From the NCBI GenBank assembly GCA_934622035.1, contig CAKTVG010000001.1:124001-188000 (forward strand): a stretch of DNA of 64,000 bases, in the 5' to 3' direction. The DNA is from an uncultured Oscillospiraceae bacterium (GTDB taxonomy: Bacteria; Bacillota; Clostridia; Oscillospirales; Oscillospiraceae). Of this stretch, positions 49,440 through 58,336 are shown one piece after another; positions within the stretch are counted from its first letter, which is position 1, and the number at the start of each line of letters is the position of its first letter. Both the position numbers and the translations under genes were made by a program. The notes beneath the pieces were generated by a model. The model ran no database searches, was not told the DNA's origin, and worked only from the letters and a program-made list of their open reading frames with translations.

Positions 49440-51492
49440 ATTTTCCTTCCGCGTGGGCGTCCTGATCCTGCTTGTGGCGCTGATGGCGGGCGTGTTCGGC
49501 GTCCGGCTCTACGACGTGCAGGTCACGCAGGCGCGGGCGGCGGACAGCGCACCCAGCGGCTCGCACACCTACCGCACGCGCGTCACCGCTGCGCGCGGCG
49601 AGATCCTCGACCGCAACGGCAAGGTGCTCATCGGCAACCGCGCCAGCTATAACCTCACGCTCATCAACGCGGTCATCTTCAGTGCCGAAACGCCGAATGA
49701 AAATCTGCGCAAGCTGACCAATCTCTGCACCGAGCTGGGCCTGGAATATACGGATCATTTCCCGGTGACCATGGAAAAGCCCTATGAATACACGACGGAC
49801 GAGTATTCCTCCACCTGGAACGGCTATTTCAAGACCTTCCTCTCCGAGCGCGGCTGGGACAGCGACATCTCCGCGCCGCAGCTCATCCGCCGCCTGAAAT
49901 CCAAATATAACATTCCCTCCGACTGGTCCGAGGAGGAGGCGCGGCGCGTGATCTCCATCCGGTATGAGCTGGATCTGCGCCGGTATACCTCTCTGCCGAC
50001 CTACGTTCTGATGCAGGATGTGGATGCCGTCTCCCTGGCGGCGATTACCGAGCTGAATATCCCCGGTGTGAATGTGGAGACCTCCTCCGTCCGCCAGATC
50101 AACACGACCTACGCCGCGCATATCCTCGGCCGCATCGGCCTGATGAACGCGGAGGAGTATGAGATCTACAAGGAGCAGGACTACGCCATGGACGCCTATG
50201 TCGGCAAGGAGGGCATGGAAAAGGCCTTTGAGTCCGAGCTGCACGGCACGGACGGCACGCGCGTGACGACCATTTCCTCCGACGGCACGGTGCTGGAGGA
50301 ATACTACAAGGTCATGCCGCAGGCGGGCAAGAACATAGAGCTGACCATAGACATCGACCTGCAAAAGGTGGCCGAGGATGCGCTGGCGGCGCATATTCTC
50401 GACCTGCGCGCCAATGAGGGCGAAAGCGGCTCCGATGCCGAGGGCGGTGCGGTGGTGGTGCAGGAGGTCAAAACCGGCGAAATTCTGGCCTGCGCCAGCT
50501 ATCCGACCTTCAATCTTGCGACCTATTCTCAGGACTACAACAACCTTCTGGAGCAGGACTACGCTCCGCTCTACAACCGCGCCTTGCAGGCTGCCTATCC
50601 GCCCGGCTCTACCTTCAAGATGGTCACGGCCATCGCCGCCATCGATTCCGGCACCGTCGGACGCTGGTACGAGATCGAGGACAAGGGCATCTACCGCCGC
50701 TTTGAGGACGTGGGCTACACCCCGCGCTGCATGCTCTACACCACGGCGGGCGCAACGCACGGCTATGTCAACGCCATGCAGGCCATTGCCGTTTCCTGCA
50801 ACTACTACTTCTATGAGGTCGGCTATCTGACCGGCATCACGAAGATCGATGCAACGGCCAAGGCGCTTGGCCTCGGTGAGGCGACCGGCATCGAGCTCGA
50901 CGAGAGCGTCGGACGCCGTGCCAACCCGGAGACGAAGAAGAGCCTCTACGGCGAGGGCAGCAACGGCTGGTACGACGCGGATACCGTCGCGGCCTCCATC
51001 GGCCAGTCGGAAAACCGCTTCACACCCATGCAGCTTGTCTGCTATACCTCTGCGCTGGCCAACCACGGAACGCGATATAAGGCGACGTTCCTTCAGCGCG
51101 TGCTCTCTGCGGACTACAGCGAGCTGCTCTACGAGAGCCAGCCGGAAATCGCCAGCCAGCTCAGCATTTCCGACGAGGCCTACGCCGCCTACAGCGAGGG
51201 CATGCGCCTCGGTGTGACCTGGGCCAACGGCACGTCGTACTATTATCTGCATGACTACGACGTCGCAGTCGCCTCCAAGACCGGCACCGCCGAGCACGGC
51301 GGCAACGGCTCGGACAACGCTTCCTTCGTGCTCTATGCCCCGGCGGATGATCCGCAGATCGCCATTTCCGTCTATGTGGAAAAGGGCGCGGCGGGTAGTC
51401 GCCTGGCCAAAATTGCCAAAGCAATTATGGACGCCTATTTCTCTTCCAGCAGCGCCGTGGATACCCTCCCGGCGGAAAATGTCTCGAATTAA
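49426..51492 (+). CDS. mrdA: Class B penicillin-binding protein 2 (transpeptidase)
   Basis: A 688-residue membrane-anchored D,D-transpeptidase for cell elongation. It has an N-terminal anchor (about residues 8-27), a dimerisation/pedestal domain starting TRVTAARGEILDRNG (about 48-62), and the transpeptidase domain with SxxK in PGSTFKMVT (about 393-401), SxN in AVSCNYYF and KTG in ASKTGTAEHGG. All three active-site motifs are intact. It is the last gene of a U32-maf-mreC-mreD-mrdA run, fitting a role beside MreCD in side-wall synthesis, and ends at a terminator. Confidence 0.94.
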   Translation: MNQHKFSFRVGVLILLVALMAGVFGVRLYDVQVTQARAADSAPSGSHTYRTRVTAARGEILDRNGKVLIGNRASYNLTLINAVIFSAETPNENLRKLTNLCTELGLEYTDHFPVTMEKPYEYTTDEYSSTWNGYFKTFLSERGWDSDISAPQLIRRLKSKYNIPSDWSEEEARRVISIRYELDLRRYTSLPTYVLMQDVDAVSLAAITELNIPGVNVETSSVRQINTTYAAHILGRIGLMNAEEYEIYKEQDYAMDAYVGKEGMEKAFESELHGTDGTRVTTISSDGTVLEEYYKVMPQAGKNIELTIDIDLQKVAEDALAAHILDLRANEGESGSDAEGGAVVVQEVKTGEILACASYPTFNLATYSQDYNNLLEQDYAPLYNRALQAAYPPGSTFKMVTAIAAIDSGTVGRWYEIEDKGIYRRFEDVGYTPRCMLYTTAGATHGYVNAMQAIAVSCNYYFYEVGYLTGITKIDATAKALGLGEATGIELDESVGRRANPETKKSLYGEGSNGWYDADTVAASIGQSENRFTPMQLVCYTSALANHGTRYKATFLQRVLSADYSELLYESQPEIASQLSISDEAYAAYSEGMRLGVTWANGTSYYYLHDYDVAVASKTGTAEHGGNGSDNASFVLYAPADDPQIAISVYVEKGAAGSRLAKIAKAIMDAYFSSSSAVDTLPAENVSN

Positions 51493-51504
51493 TGAGAAAA
51501 TAGC

Positions 51505-51541
51505 AAAAAGAATGCAGGCCGTGAGGCTTGCATTCTTTTTT
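51505..51541 (+). terminator. Terminator of the mre-mrdA operon
   Basis: AAAGAATGCAGGCC pairs with GGCTTGCATTCTTT around a GTGA loop, followed by more T. It lies 15 bases after the stop. Confidence 0.9.
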
Positions 51542-51603
51542 GTCTGTGGAAGATTTTTCGTTGATAGGTTAGTCCCTGCGGGTGGCAGATTCACAATTTG
51601 CCC

Positions 51604-51780
51604 GTAGGGGACGGGTTTCTGTCCCAAGGGAAGAAATTTACAAATCTATGAATGTCTGCACCGGGCACGGCACGCCGTGCCCCTACACATGATTCAGATT
51701 TATACTGCATTTCGTAGGGCGGCGCCCATGTGTGCCGCCGGAATATACAAAAAGGGCAGAACACATGGGTTCTGCCCTAC
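51604..51780. repeat. Dispersed intergenic repeat, copy 1
   Basis: The gap between mrdA and the pyrophosphatase gene holds a composite repeat. Its first part (51604-51720: AGGGGACGGGTTTCTGTC, ACAAATC, GGCACGGCACGCCGTGCCCC, then TTATACTGCAT) matches the element at 56993-57160 in the same order. The second part is closed by GTAGGGC (51715-51721) and GCCCTAC (51774-51780), with two inner hairpins (GGCGGC/GCCGCC and GGGCAGAA/TTCTGCCC). This could form a cruciform or a branched RNA. No coding sequence is visible. Confidence 0.7.
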
Positions 51781-51821
51781 AGGTGCGTTCTGGTTTTGAT
51801 GTGTCCCGGCGCTGCTGCAAA

Positions 51822-53438
51822 TTAGCCCCACATTGCCGAGAGCGTGGGAATGATCTGCTTTTTGCGGGACATAACATGCGGCAGGAAAACGACGTTGTGC
51901 CGCGCTTCCGGAGAGAAGGCCTGGCGGATGGTTTCCTCGTCGCCCAGATAGATGAGCTGCGTGCCTTCGCGCAGGACGTCCGTGAGCATCAGCAGCATCA
52001 GGCTGTAGTCCTTTTTCTTCATTGTCTCGCGCATGACGGCGAGGAATTCGTCCTTGCGCTCCAGAATGTGCTCGGAATTGACGCAGGTGATCTGGCCGAC
52101 GCCGAGGTTGTGCCCGGCGATGTGGAAATCCTTGAAGTCCGTGAAGAGCAGCTCCTCGGCCGTCTTGTCGTCCGACCAGGAGGCGGAGAAAATCTGCTGC
52201 CCCAGCTCCTCAAGGGAGACGTTCGCAATGCGCGCCATGCGCTCGGCCATGTTGCGGTCGCGGGGCGTGCAGGTGGGGGATTTGAACATGACGGTGTCGG
52301 AGACAATGGCGCTTGCCATCAGCCCGGCGAGCTTTTCCGAGGGCATCAGGCCCTTTTCCTGATACATGCCGGCGATGATGGTCGTCGTGCTGCCGACCGG
52401 CTCGTTGCGGAAATAAATGGGGTTTCCGGTCTGAATGTCCGCAAGGCGGTGGTGGTCGATGATCTCCAGAATTTCCGCCTGATCGAGGCCGGGGACGGAC
52501 TGCGCGACCTCGTTGTGGTCGACCAGAACGACGCGCTTGCGCCGCGGACGGATCAAATGATACCGCGAAACCGTGCCGACGACGCGCTCATTTTCGTCCA
52601 GAATCGGATAGCAGCGGTAACGGCTTTTGAGCATACTCTCGCGGACGTCGTCCACATAGTCGTCGAGGTGGAAGCAGACGATCTCCTTTGTGTGGCAGAT
52701 GCGGCGGATGGGAATGGACTGGTAAATCAGACGCACCGCGCGGTAGGCGTCAAAGGGCGTGGAGATGATGCAGGTGTTCGTGGGCAGACTGCGCAGCTCC
52801 TCGTCCAGCTCCGCCTGGCACAGGATTACACAGCGCACGTTCAGATCCAACGCGCGGCGGATCATATCCGGCTGGTGGCCGCAGACGACGATGCTGTTTT
52901 CGTCAGAGAAAAGCAGGTTTTCGCAGCTCTGCGGCAGGGCGATGCAGACGTCGCCGGTGATGGTGTCGATCAGATTGCCTGCCTCGTTGAGAATGCGGCC
53001 CTCCAGCACGCTCAGAAGGTTGAATACGGGGATTTCCTCCACGTGCGGCCGGACGATGGAGCCCATGTCATAGGCGGCGATGTCGCCGGAGGAGAGCATG
53101 CCGAAGAGCGTGCCGTCCTCGTTGCTGACGGGAATTGCTGCAATGGACGAGTCCGACGAGAGCACGGACCAGGCGCGGCTGACCGTTACGGCGGAGGACA
53201 GCGCAGGCGGCGTGTCGTAATCCAGGTCGCGGACCTGCGTGCGCATCGTTTTGATCCACGTCGGCGCGGTGAAGCCGAAGCGGTCAAGCACCAGCTGCGT
53301 TTCGTCGCTGACGTGGCCGAGACGCGCCGCGCGGTATTCGCGGTCGCCCAGCGCGTTGCGCAGCGCGGCATATGCCATCGCGGAAACGATGGAGTCGGTG
53401 TCAGGGTTTCTGTGCCCAGTGACGTATATCGTGTCCAT
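51822..53438 (-). CDS. Manganese-dependent inorganic pyrophosphatase with CBS and DRTGG domains
   Basis: A 538-residue family II pyrophosphatase that hydrolyses PPi in the cytosol. The DHH half begins TGHRNPDTDSIVSAMAY (metal ligands His and Asp); VLVDHNE and EIIDHHRLAD supply more ligands (about residues 295-330). The DHHA2 half includes SAIVSDTVMFKSPTCTPRD (about 370-388). Between the first beta strand and the second half of the DHH domain lie two CBS domains and a DRTGG-like region (about 65-290), as in CBS-PPases that are regulated by adenine nucleotides. I start at the ATG at 53438 after AAGGAGGGG; the frame extends ten codons further. It has its own promoter. Confidence 0.93.
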   Translation of the reverse strand: MDTIYVTGHRNPDTDSIVSAMAYAALRNALGDREYRAARLGHVSDETQLVLDRFGFTAPTWIKTMRTQVRDLDYDTPPALSSAVTVSRAWSVLSSDSSIAAIPVSNEDGTLFGMLSSGDIAAYDMGSIVRPHVEEIPVFNLLSVLEGRILNEAGNLIDTITGDVCIALPQSCENLLFSDENSIVVCGHQPDMIRRALDLNVRCVILCQAELDEELRSLPTNTCIISTPFDAYRAVRLIYQSIPIRRICHTKEIVCFHLDDYVDDVRESMLKSRYRCYPILDENERVVGTVSRYHLIRPRRKRVVLVDHNEVAQSVPGLDQAEILEIIDHHRLADIQTGNPIYFRNEPVGSTTTIIAGMYQEKGLMPSEKLAGLMASAIVSDTVMFKSPTCTPRDRNMAERMARIANVSLEELGQQIFSASWSDDKTAEELLFTDFKDFHIAGHNLGVGQITCVNSEHILERKDEFLAVMRETMKKKDYSLMLLMLTDVLREGTQLIYLGDEETIRQAFSPEARHNVVFLPHVMSRKKQIIPTLSAMWG

Positions 53439-53468
53439 ATAGCCCCTCCTTGTGGTTCTTCTACCCAT

Positions 53469-53497
53469 ATCCTACCCATTTTTTCGGGAACTGTCAA
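53469..53497 (-). promoter_or_regulatory. Promoter of the pyrophosphatase gene
   Basis: On the minus strand TTGACA (53497-53492), a 17-base spacer and TAGGAT (53474-53469), 31 bases before the ATG. Confidence 0.78.
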
Positions 53498-53530
53498 CTT
53501 TTTTCTGTGAAATGGAGAAAGAAAAAGGGA

Positions 53531-53559
53531 TTGTACTTTCTTCGAATATTTGCTATAAT
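53531..53559 (+). promoter_or_regulatory. Promoter of the nucleotidyltransferase-AraC pair
   Basis: TTGTAC (53531-53536), a 17-base spacer and TATAAT (53554-53559), 36 bases before the ATG; divergent from the pyrophosphatase promoter. Confidence 0.72.
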
Positions 53560-53594
53560 AAAAAAACCTATGTGACGAGAGAAGGTTCGTATTG

Positions 53595-54500
53595 ATGAAG
53601 CCAACACTGGTTGTGATGGCTGCCGGGATGGGCAGCCGATTTGGCGGGCTGAAGCAGATGACGCCCGTGGATCCGCAGGGGGACAGCATCCTCCATTTCT
53701 CGCTGTACGACGCGCATCGCGCAGGCTTCGGCAAGGTCGTTTTCATCATCAAAAAGGCCATTGAGGAGGATTTTAAGGAAAAGGTTTCCAAAAATCTGGA
53801 CAAATATTTCGAGGTCGCCTATGTGGAGCAGGAGCTGGACCGCCTGCCTGCGGGCTTTTCCGTTCCGGCCGGACGCGAGCGCCCCTGGGGCACGGCGCAC
53901 GCCGTGCTCTGCGCGAAGGACGAGATCAGCGGCCCCTTTGCCGTCGTCAATGCCGACGATTTCTATGGCCGCGGCGCCTTTGAGGCAATTGCGAGCTTCC
54001 TTTCCGCGCCGCACGCGGAGAACGAATATGCCATGGTAGGCTACCGCCTGCGCAACGCCATGACGGACAACGGCTATGTCGCCCGCGGCGTCTGCGAGAT
54101 TTCCGATGGCTATCTGACCGGCGTGACCGAGCGGACGCACATCGAAAAGCGCGGCCAGGACGCCGCCTACACCGAGGATGGGGAAACGTTCCATCCGCTT
54201 TCCGGCGATACGGTGGTGTCGATGAACCTCTGGGGCTTCAGCCCGCGCATTTTGACGGAGATCGAGCAGCGCTTCCCCGCCTTCCTGCGCGAGAATGAGG
54301 AGAAAAATCCGCTGCGTTGCGAGTTCTATCTTCCCACGGTTGCCAACGCCCAGATTCAGGAGGGCACGGCGAAGATCCATGTACTGAACACGACGGAAAC
54401 CTGGTACGGCGTGACCTACCGGGAGGACCTCGCCTCCGTGCAGGAGGCCATCGCGAAGATGCGCGAGGAAGGAAAATATCCCGAAATTCTGTTTGCCTGA
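53595..54500 (+). CDS. NTP-transferase (sugar nucleotidyltransferase-like)
   Basis: A 301-residue nucleotidyltransferase. The N-terminal VVMAAGMGSRFGGLKQM (about residues 6-22) is the GxGxR nucleotide loop with the catalytic Lys. VVNADDFYG (about 116-124) provides the metal-binding Asp residues, and PWGTAHAVLCAKD precedes it. No C-terminal hexapeptide helix is present, so it is a short form. It probably activates a sugar phosphate or related alcohol phosphate; which one is not visible. I start at the ATG at 53595, immediately after an in-frame TTG. The downstream AraC regulator is 29 bases away. Confidence 0.85.
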   Translation: MKPTLVVMAAGMGSRFGGLKQMTPVDPQGDSILHFSLYDAHRAGFGKVVFIIKKAIEEDFKEKVSKNLDKYFEVAYVEQELDRLPAGFSVPAGRERPWGTAHAVLCAKDEISGPFAVVNADDFYGRGAFEAIASFLSAPHAENEYAMVGYRLRNAMTDNGYVARGVCEISDGYLTGVTERTHIEKRGQDAAYTEDGETFHPLSGDTVVSMNLWGFSPRILTEIEQRFPAFLRENEEKNPLRCEFYLPTVANAQIQEGTAKIHVLNTTETWYGVTYREDLASVQEAIAKMREEGKYPEILFA

Positions 54501-54529
54501 GGGCGGTTACGATTTAGGAAGGAGCGGTT

Positions 54530-55705
54530 ATGGTAGAGAATCTGAATAAGCAGACCTTTTCGGCGTTTGGAAAGGTTTTGAGCGATACGCTGCCGAACCG
54601 CGGCTTCCCCAAGGGGGACGAGTGGAAGGAGAAGGTGTGCTACTTCTCTATTTCGGATGCGCATTTTTTGGAGCTGCTGGGCGGCCCCCTCTATCTCGAC
54701 TTTGAGATGGGAATGACGGTGCTCGTGCTGCGGAAAAAGAAGCAGGTGACCTGCTTCTATCTGGATAAGCCGGTCTGTCTGCCGGAGGGGTCGGTGTTTG
54801 CCATTGTGCCCTATCAGCAGGAGTGCTCCGTGCGCATGGCGCTGCCTGCGGAGGCCGAGCTTCTGGAGCGCGAGCCGGTCACGGCGCTGGAAAACCTGAA
54901 AATCAGCGATAAGCTGGTGCTGGGCGAGATTTATACGCTGTTTTACCGCGAGGCGGAGAGCGGCTTCCTCTTCAAGGGGGAGAAGCACTCCATGCTGGAG
55001 CTGACCTATGTGGATCAGGGCGAGCTGCACTGCGTGGTGGAGGGCAGCGGCTATCTTTTGCGTCAGGGGCAGATGATGCTCTTTGACAAGAACCAGTGGC
55101 ATATGCAGTATACCGACTTGGATATGTCCGCCCGCTTCCTGACGGTGACGTTTGATCTGGAAAGCGAGTTTACAGCTGCGCTGGCGCGGCGCGTGTTCGA
55201 CCTGTCCTCGACGGAGGCGGCCTTCCTGCGCCAGATTCTGTTGGAATGCGGCATGACCGATGCCTACAGCGGCGACTTTATCCGAGGCTATCTCAAGCTG
55301 CTGCTGCTTTCCGTCCTGCGTGACGCGGGGCGCTCGAAAAAACGCCTGCAAACGCCGATGGCGCTGAAAAAGGAGAGCATGCTTATCACCCGTGCGCAGC
55401 AGTATATTGCGGCGCATGTCTACGACCGCCTGCCCGTGGACGAGGTGTCCAAGGCACTGAAGGTCAGCACGTCTTACATGAACACCGTGTTCCAGACGCA
55501 GATGGGCATTTCGCCGGGCGAATACATTCGCCGCGTCAAGCTGGAGGAGAGCAAGTGCCTCATCCGCGAGGGCAGAATGAATTTCAGCAAGATCGCCGAG
55601 CTTCTGCACTATTCCTCCATCCACCATTTTTCCCGCCAGTTCAAGGACAAATTCGGCATGACACCCTCGGAATATGCAAAATCCATCGTGACAAACACCG
55701 ACTGA
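54530..55705 (+). CDS. AraC-family transcriptional regulator with extra N-terminal domain
   Basis: A 391-residue regulator. The C-terminal 100 residues hold the two helix-turn-helix motifs of AraC: LPVDEVSKALKVSTSYMNTVF (key part VSKALKVSTSYMN) and FSKIAELLHYSSIHHFSRQFK (key part YSSIHHFSRQF), ending GMTPSEYAK. Before it lies a cupin-like sensor domain (about residues 140-215, FLFKGEKHSMLELTYVDQGE start, HMQY near the end). The first 115 residues form a further beta-rich domain (about 10-110, with YFSISDAHFLELLGG) that I do not recognise. AGGAAGGAG precedes the ATG. The ligand is probably a sugar or a related small molecule. Confidence 0.9.
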   Translation: MVENLNKQTFSAFGKVLSDTLPNRGFPKGDEWKEKVCYFSISDAHFLELLGGPLYLDFEMGMTVLVLRKKKQVTCFYLDKPVCLPEGSVFAIVPYQQECSVRMALPAEAELLEREPVTALENLKISDKLVLGEIYTLFYREAESGFLFKGEKHSMLELTYVDQGELHCVVEGSGYLLRQGQMMLFDKNQWHMQYTDLDMSARFLTVTFDLESEFTAALARRVFDLSSTEAAFLRQILLECGMTDAYSGDFIRGYLKLLLLSVLRDAGRSKKRLQTPMALKKESMLITRAQQYIAAHVYDRLPVDEVSKALKVSTSYMNTVFQTQMGISPGEYIRRVKLEESKCLIREGRMNFSKIAELLHYSSIHHFSRQFKDKFGMTPSEYAKSIVTNTD

Positions 55706-55734
55706 ACGGGGGACAGAAAGAGAACCGAACCCCT

Positions 55735-56934
55735 ATGCCAATTAGCTATCTGTCTATAACGACGCCGGACCCTGCGCAGGTGCTCTGGCAGCTCCAGCAG
55801 CCCGCGGCAGTCACGATCCTTCTGATCCTGCTGGGGCTGACCTTTCCCCTGCGGGGCGTGATCCTGCTGATCGTGGGAGGCGGGCGCGGACTGCGGCCCA
55901 GCCGGACCTCCATTGTCGTATGCGTGATCGAGACGCTGCTCGGCGTGGGGATTTTGTGTCTGGCGCGCGTGTCCGTGCTGGGGCTGTACCTTTTACTGGC
56001 GGCCTATCTCTTTGCCATTCTTGCGGCGAAGGGCATCGACTGCTATCTCTATGCGCGGGCGCGGCAGTGGCGCTATTTCATCCCGTCGGCGGCTGCAACC
56101 TGGCTTGGCTCGCAGTTTCTGCTGGTGCTTCTGACCACGCCGCCCTTTTTCAAGCGGCAGATCCTGCTGCTGTTTTCGCTTTTGATGCTGGCGGTCATCG
56201 GCGCGTCCACATTGTGCGACCTGCTGTTTTACCTTGTCAGGAGCTGCCGCTTCCGCCGAGTTCTGAATAACATCCGTTTCGCGCTGCCGGATTATGTCGG
56301 CCTGATGCTGCCGCTGCATATGACGGACGCCGCTGCGCCGGAGCCGTTGGCGCCTGCGCAGACGGGGGACGTGGAGGTTTTGTTTCAGGTGTCGCGCCGC
56401 GGCATCGGCATTGTCGGGCACTGTGAGCTGTGCATCGATGGACGCACGCTGACCTATGGCTGCTATGAGCCGGAGTCCCGGCGCTTTTTTCGCTCCATGG
56501 GCGGCGGCGTGATCTTCCGCGCGCCGCGCGAGGCGTATCTGCGCTGGGCGATGCAGGCGAACCATAAGAAGATCGTCAGCTATACGCTGCGGCTCCCGCC
56601 GGAGCAGATGGCGCGGGTGCGGCGGCAGCTTGCACGCCTGGGAAGCCAGGTAACACCTTGGACGCCGCAGGAGTCGCCGCAGGAGTTCATCATGCGCGTG
56701 CGGCAGCTGCCGGGAGTGCAGGTGTACCGTGTGCACTCCGGCCCCTTCCGCACCTATTTTGTCCCGACGATCAACTGCGTGTCCATCACCAGCAGCATCC
56801 TTTCCCGGACGGAGCTGGGCGGCGCGATCATGCCGGGCATCAAAACGCCGGGGGCATATATGGACCTGCTGGACCGGCAGTTTTACAGCGGCAGCAGCGT
56901 CGTGGTCGCCAAGCATGTATACGGAGAAGCATAA
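55735..56934 (+). CDS. Membrane protein with possible permuted papain-like domain
   Basis: A 399-residue protein, not firmly recognised. Residues 1-180 carry about five hydrophobic segments and resemble DUF308-type membrane proteins. The C-terminal half (about 200-399) is soluble. It has a His in IVGHCELCIDGRTLTYGC (about 222-239) and, late in the domain, a Cys in VPTINCVSITSSIL (about 342-355). A His-first, Cys-last order with an N-C pair is how circularly permuted NlpC/P60-type hydrolases (DUF4105, YiiX) arrange their dyad, so a cysteine hydrolase is possible. The start at 55735 is the most likely ATG but has no close ribosome site; the frame extends upstream into the AraC gene. Confidence 0.65.
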   Translation: MPISYLSITTPDPAQVLWQLQQPAAVTILLILLGLTFPLRGVILLIVGGGRGLRPSRTSIVVCVIETLLGVGILCLARVSVLGLYLLLAAYLFAILAAKGIDCYLYARARQWRYFIPSAAATWLGSQFLLVLLTTPPFFKRQILLLFSLLMLAVIGASTLCDLLFYLVRSCRFRRVLNNIRFALPDYVGLMLPLHMTDAAAPEPLAPAQTGDVEVLFQVSRRGIGIVGHCELCIDGRTLTYGCYEPESRRFFRSMGGGVIFRAPREAYLRWAMQANHKKIVSYTLRLPPEQMARVRRQLARLGSQVTPWTPQESPQEFIMRVRQLPGVQVYRVHSGPFRTYFVPTINCVSITSSILSRTELGGAIMPGIKTPGAYMDLLDRQFYSGSSVVVAKHVYGEA

Positions 56935-56936
56935 TC

Positions 56937-56958
56937 GCGCACCGCAGGAGCGGTGCGC
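56937..56958 (+). terminator. Hairpin after the membrane-protein gene
   Basis: GCGCACCGC-AGGA-GCGGTGCGC, a nine-bp perfect stem starting two bases after the TAA. It is followed by AATTGCTTTG rather than a full T run. Confidence 0.65.
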
Positions 56959-56992
56959 AATTGCTTTGCCTGCAAGAACGTCCATAGGGGAC

Positions 56993-57165
56993 GGGTTCCT
57001 GTCACGCGGGAAGGAATTTTCAAATTTGCTACTGCACACCGGTCACGGCACGCCGTCTGCGCAGCCGTCAGCGACGTAGGAGCGCTACGGATGCGGCGTG
57101 CCCCTTGCGGGTAGCCCCTACGGAATGGTTCAAATTTGTACTGCATCCCGCAGGGCAGGACACAT
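56993..57165. repeat. Dispersed intergenic repeat, copy 2 (with internal insertion)
   Basis: Matches the element at 51604-51720: ATAGGGGACGGGTTCCTGTC, CAAATTTG, GGTCACGGCACGCCGT, then CCCCTACGGAATGGTTCAAA and TACTGCATCCCGCAGGGC. Between the CGCCGT and GCCCCTAC blocks this copy has about 57 extra bases (about 57056-57112) that end in GCGGCGTGCCCCTTGCGGG. No gene is visible in the gap up to ytvI. Confidence 0.7.
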
Positions 57166-57192
57166 GCGGCTGTGAATGGATTGCGCGGCGGC

Positions 57193-58251
57193 CTACTCCT
57201 TTTCGGCCTGCGGCGGTTCTGCAAGCTCATAAATCTGCTTTGCCAGAATGACCGCGACGGGCAAAAGAATCATGCCCAGAATACCGTACAGACGGAACCC
57301 GGCGTACATGCTTGCCAGCGTCAGCAGCGGGCTCAGGCCGATCTGCCGTCCGAGAAAGCGCGGCTCGAGCGCCGTGCGCGTCAGAGAGGCCGCGCCGTAG
57401 GTGAGCAGCAGACCAAGACCCGCGGCCGTCTCGCCGCGCAGCAGGGCAACTGCGGCCCAGGGAAGCAGCACGGTTCCAACGCCGAACACGGGAAGTGCGT
57501 CCACTGCGGCGATCAGCGCCGCCAGAAGCAGAGCGTAGCGCTGCCGCAGGAGCAGCAGCCCCACGGAAACGATCAGAAAGGTGACGCCCATCAGACGGAG
57601 CTGGGCCTTGAAGTAGCCGCCCAGCGCGGCTTTTAAGCGGGAAAAAAGCGCCGCGGCACGCGTTCGCCAAAGCTCCGGCAGCTGCCGCGCAAGACCGGCC
57701 TTCAGACGCGGCAGCTCGGCCGAGAGAAGGTAGGCCGACAGCAGCGCGGTCAGGAGAAACAGCGCCATCTCCGGGACGGAGGTCAGCGTGCCCGTGACAA
57801 AGCGGACGAGCCATTGCGAAACGGAGTCTGCCAGACCGCTGCCGCCCGCGAAAAGTCCCTCCAGCCATTGCACCGCCGCCTCTGCAAGGCCCTCCGGGAG
57901 CCTTGCCGCCAACAGCAGAAGCCTTCGGCGAAGCGCCGCAACGGGGCCGGATAAAGAGGCCAGAAAGGCCGGCGCACGGCGCGCCAGTCCGGCAAGCTCC
58001 GCAAAAAGCGTCTTGCCCAGCACCCAGAAAAGCAGCCCCAGCAGCGCGAGGACGGCGCTGACGCACAAAAACGACGCCAGCCAGCGCGGCACGCGCAGCC
58101 GCTCCAGCCGCCGCACGACCGGCTCCGCCGCCCGGCTGACCGCCCAGCCCAGAAGGAAGGGCAGCCCGATGGGCAGAAGGTAGCGCACCGTCAGCCACAG
58201 CGCTGCAATCAGACCCAGCGCACAGACGGCCAGCCGCCCGATTTTCTTCAT
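57193..58251 (-). CDS. ytvI: YtvI-like AI-2E-family transporter (sporulation integral membrane protein type)
   Basis: A 352-residue polytopic membrane protein of the AI-2E exporter family. It has about eight hydrophobic helices; LPFLLGWAVSRAAEPVVRRLE near the N-terminus (key part FLLGWAVSRAAEPVVR) and a C-terminal LGRQIGLSPLLTLASMYAGF stretch (key part GRQIGLSPLLTLASMY) are typical of YtvI, a member made during sporulation in Bacillus. The residue content is unusually rich in Leu, Ala and Arg. I start at the ATG at 58251 after GGAGG; the frame extends 29 codons upstream. It diverges from the ACT-domain gene. Confidence 0.82.
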   Translation of the reverse strand: MKKIGRLAVCALGLIAALWLTVRYLLPIGLPFLLGWAVSRAAEPVVRRLERLRVPRWLASFLCVSAVLALLGLLFWVLGKTLFAELAGLARRAPAFLASLSGPVAALRRRLLLLAARLPEGLAEAAVQWLEGLFAGGSGLADSVSQWLVRFVTGTLTSVPEMALFLLTALLSAYLLSAELPRLKAGLARQLPELWRTRAAALFSRLKAALGGYFKAQLRLMGVTFLIVSVGLLLLRQRYALLLAALIAAVDALPVFGVGTVLLPWAAVALLRGETAAGLGLLLTYGAASLTRTALEPRFLGRQIGLSPLLTLASMYAGFRLYGILGMILLPVAVILAKQIYELAEPPQAEKE

Positions 58252-58277
58252 TCGCCTTCCTCCCTTCAGGGTTTTGC

Positions 58278-58306
58278 TTGCAATTGCCGGTACAATATGA
58301 TATGAT
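58278..58306 (+). promoter_or_regulatory. Promoter of the ACT-domain gene
   Basis: TTGCAA (58278-58283), a 17-base spacer and TATGAT (58301-58306), 30 bases before the ATG. Confidence 0.68.
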
Positions 58307-58336
58307 AATAACAATATAAAAGCGGAGGTCCTGCAC

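Noticed and set aside
51541..51821. Insertion sequence or transposase remnant in the intergenic repeat
   Set aside because: No transposase-like frame and no terminal inverted repeat flanked by target duplications is visible; kept as a non-coding repeat only.
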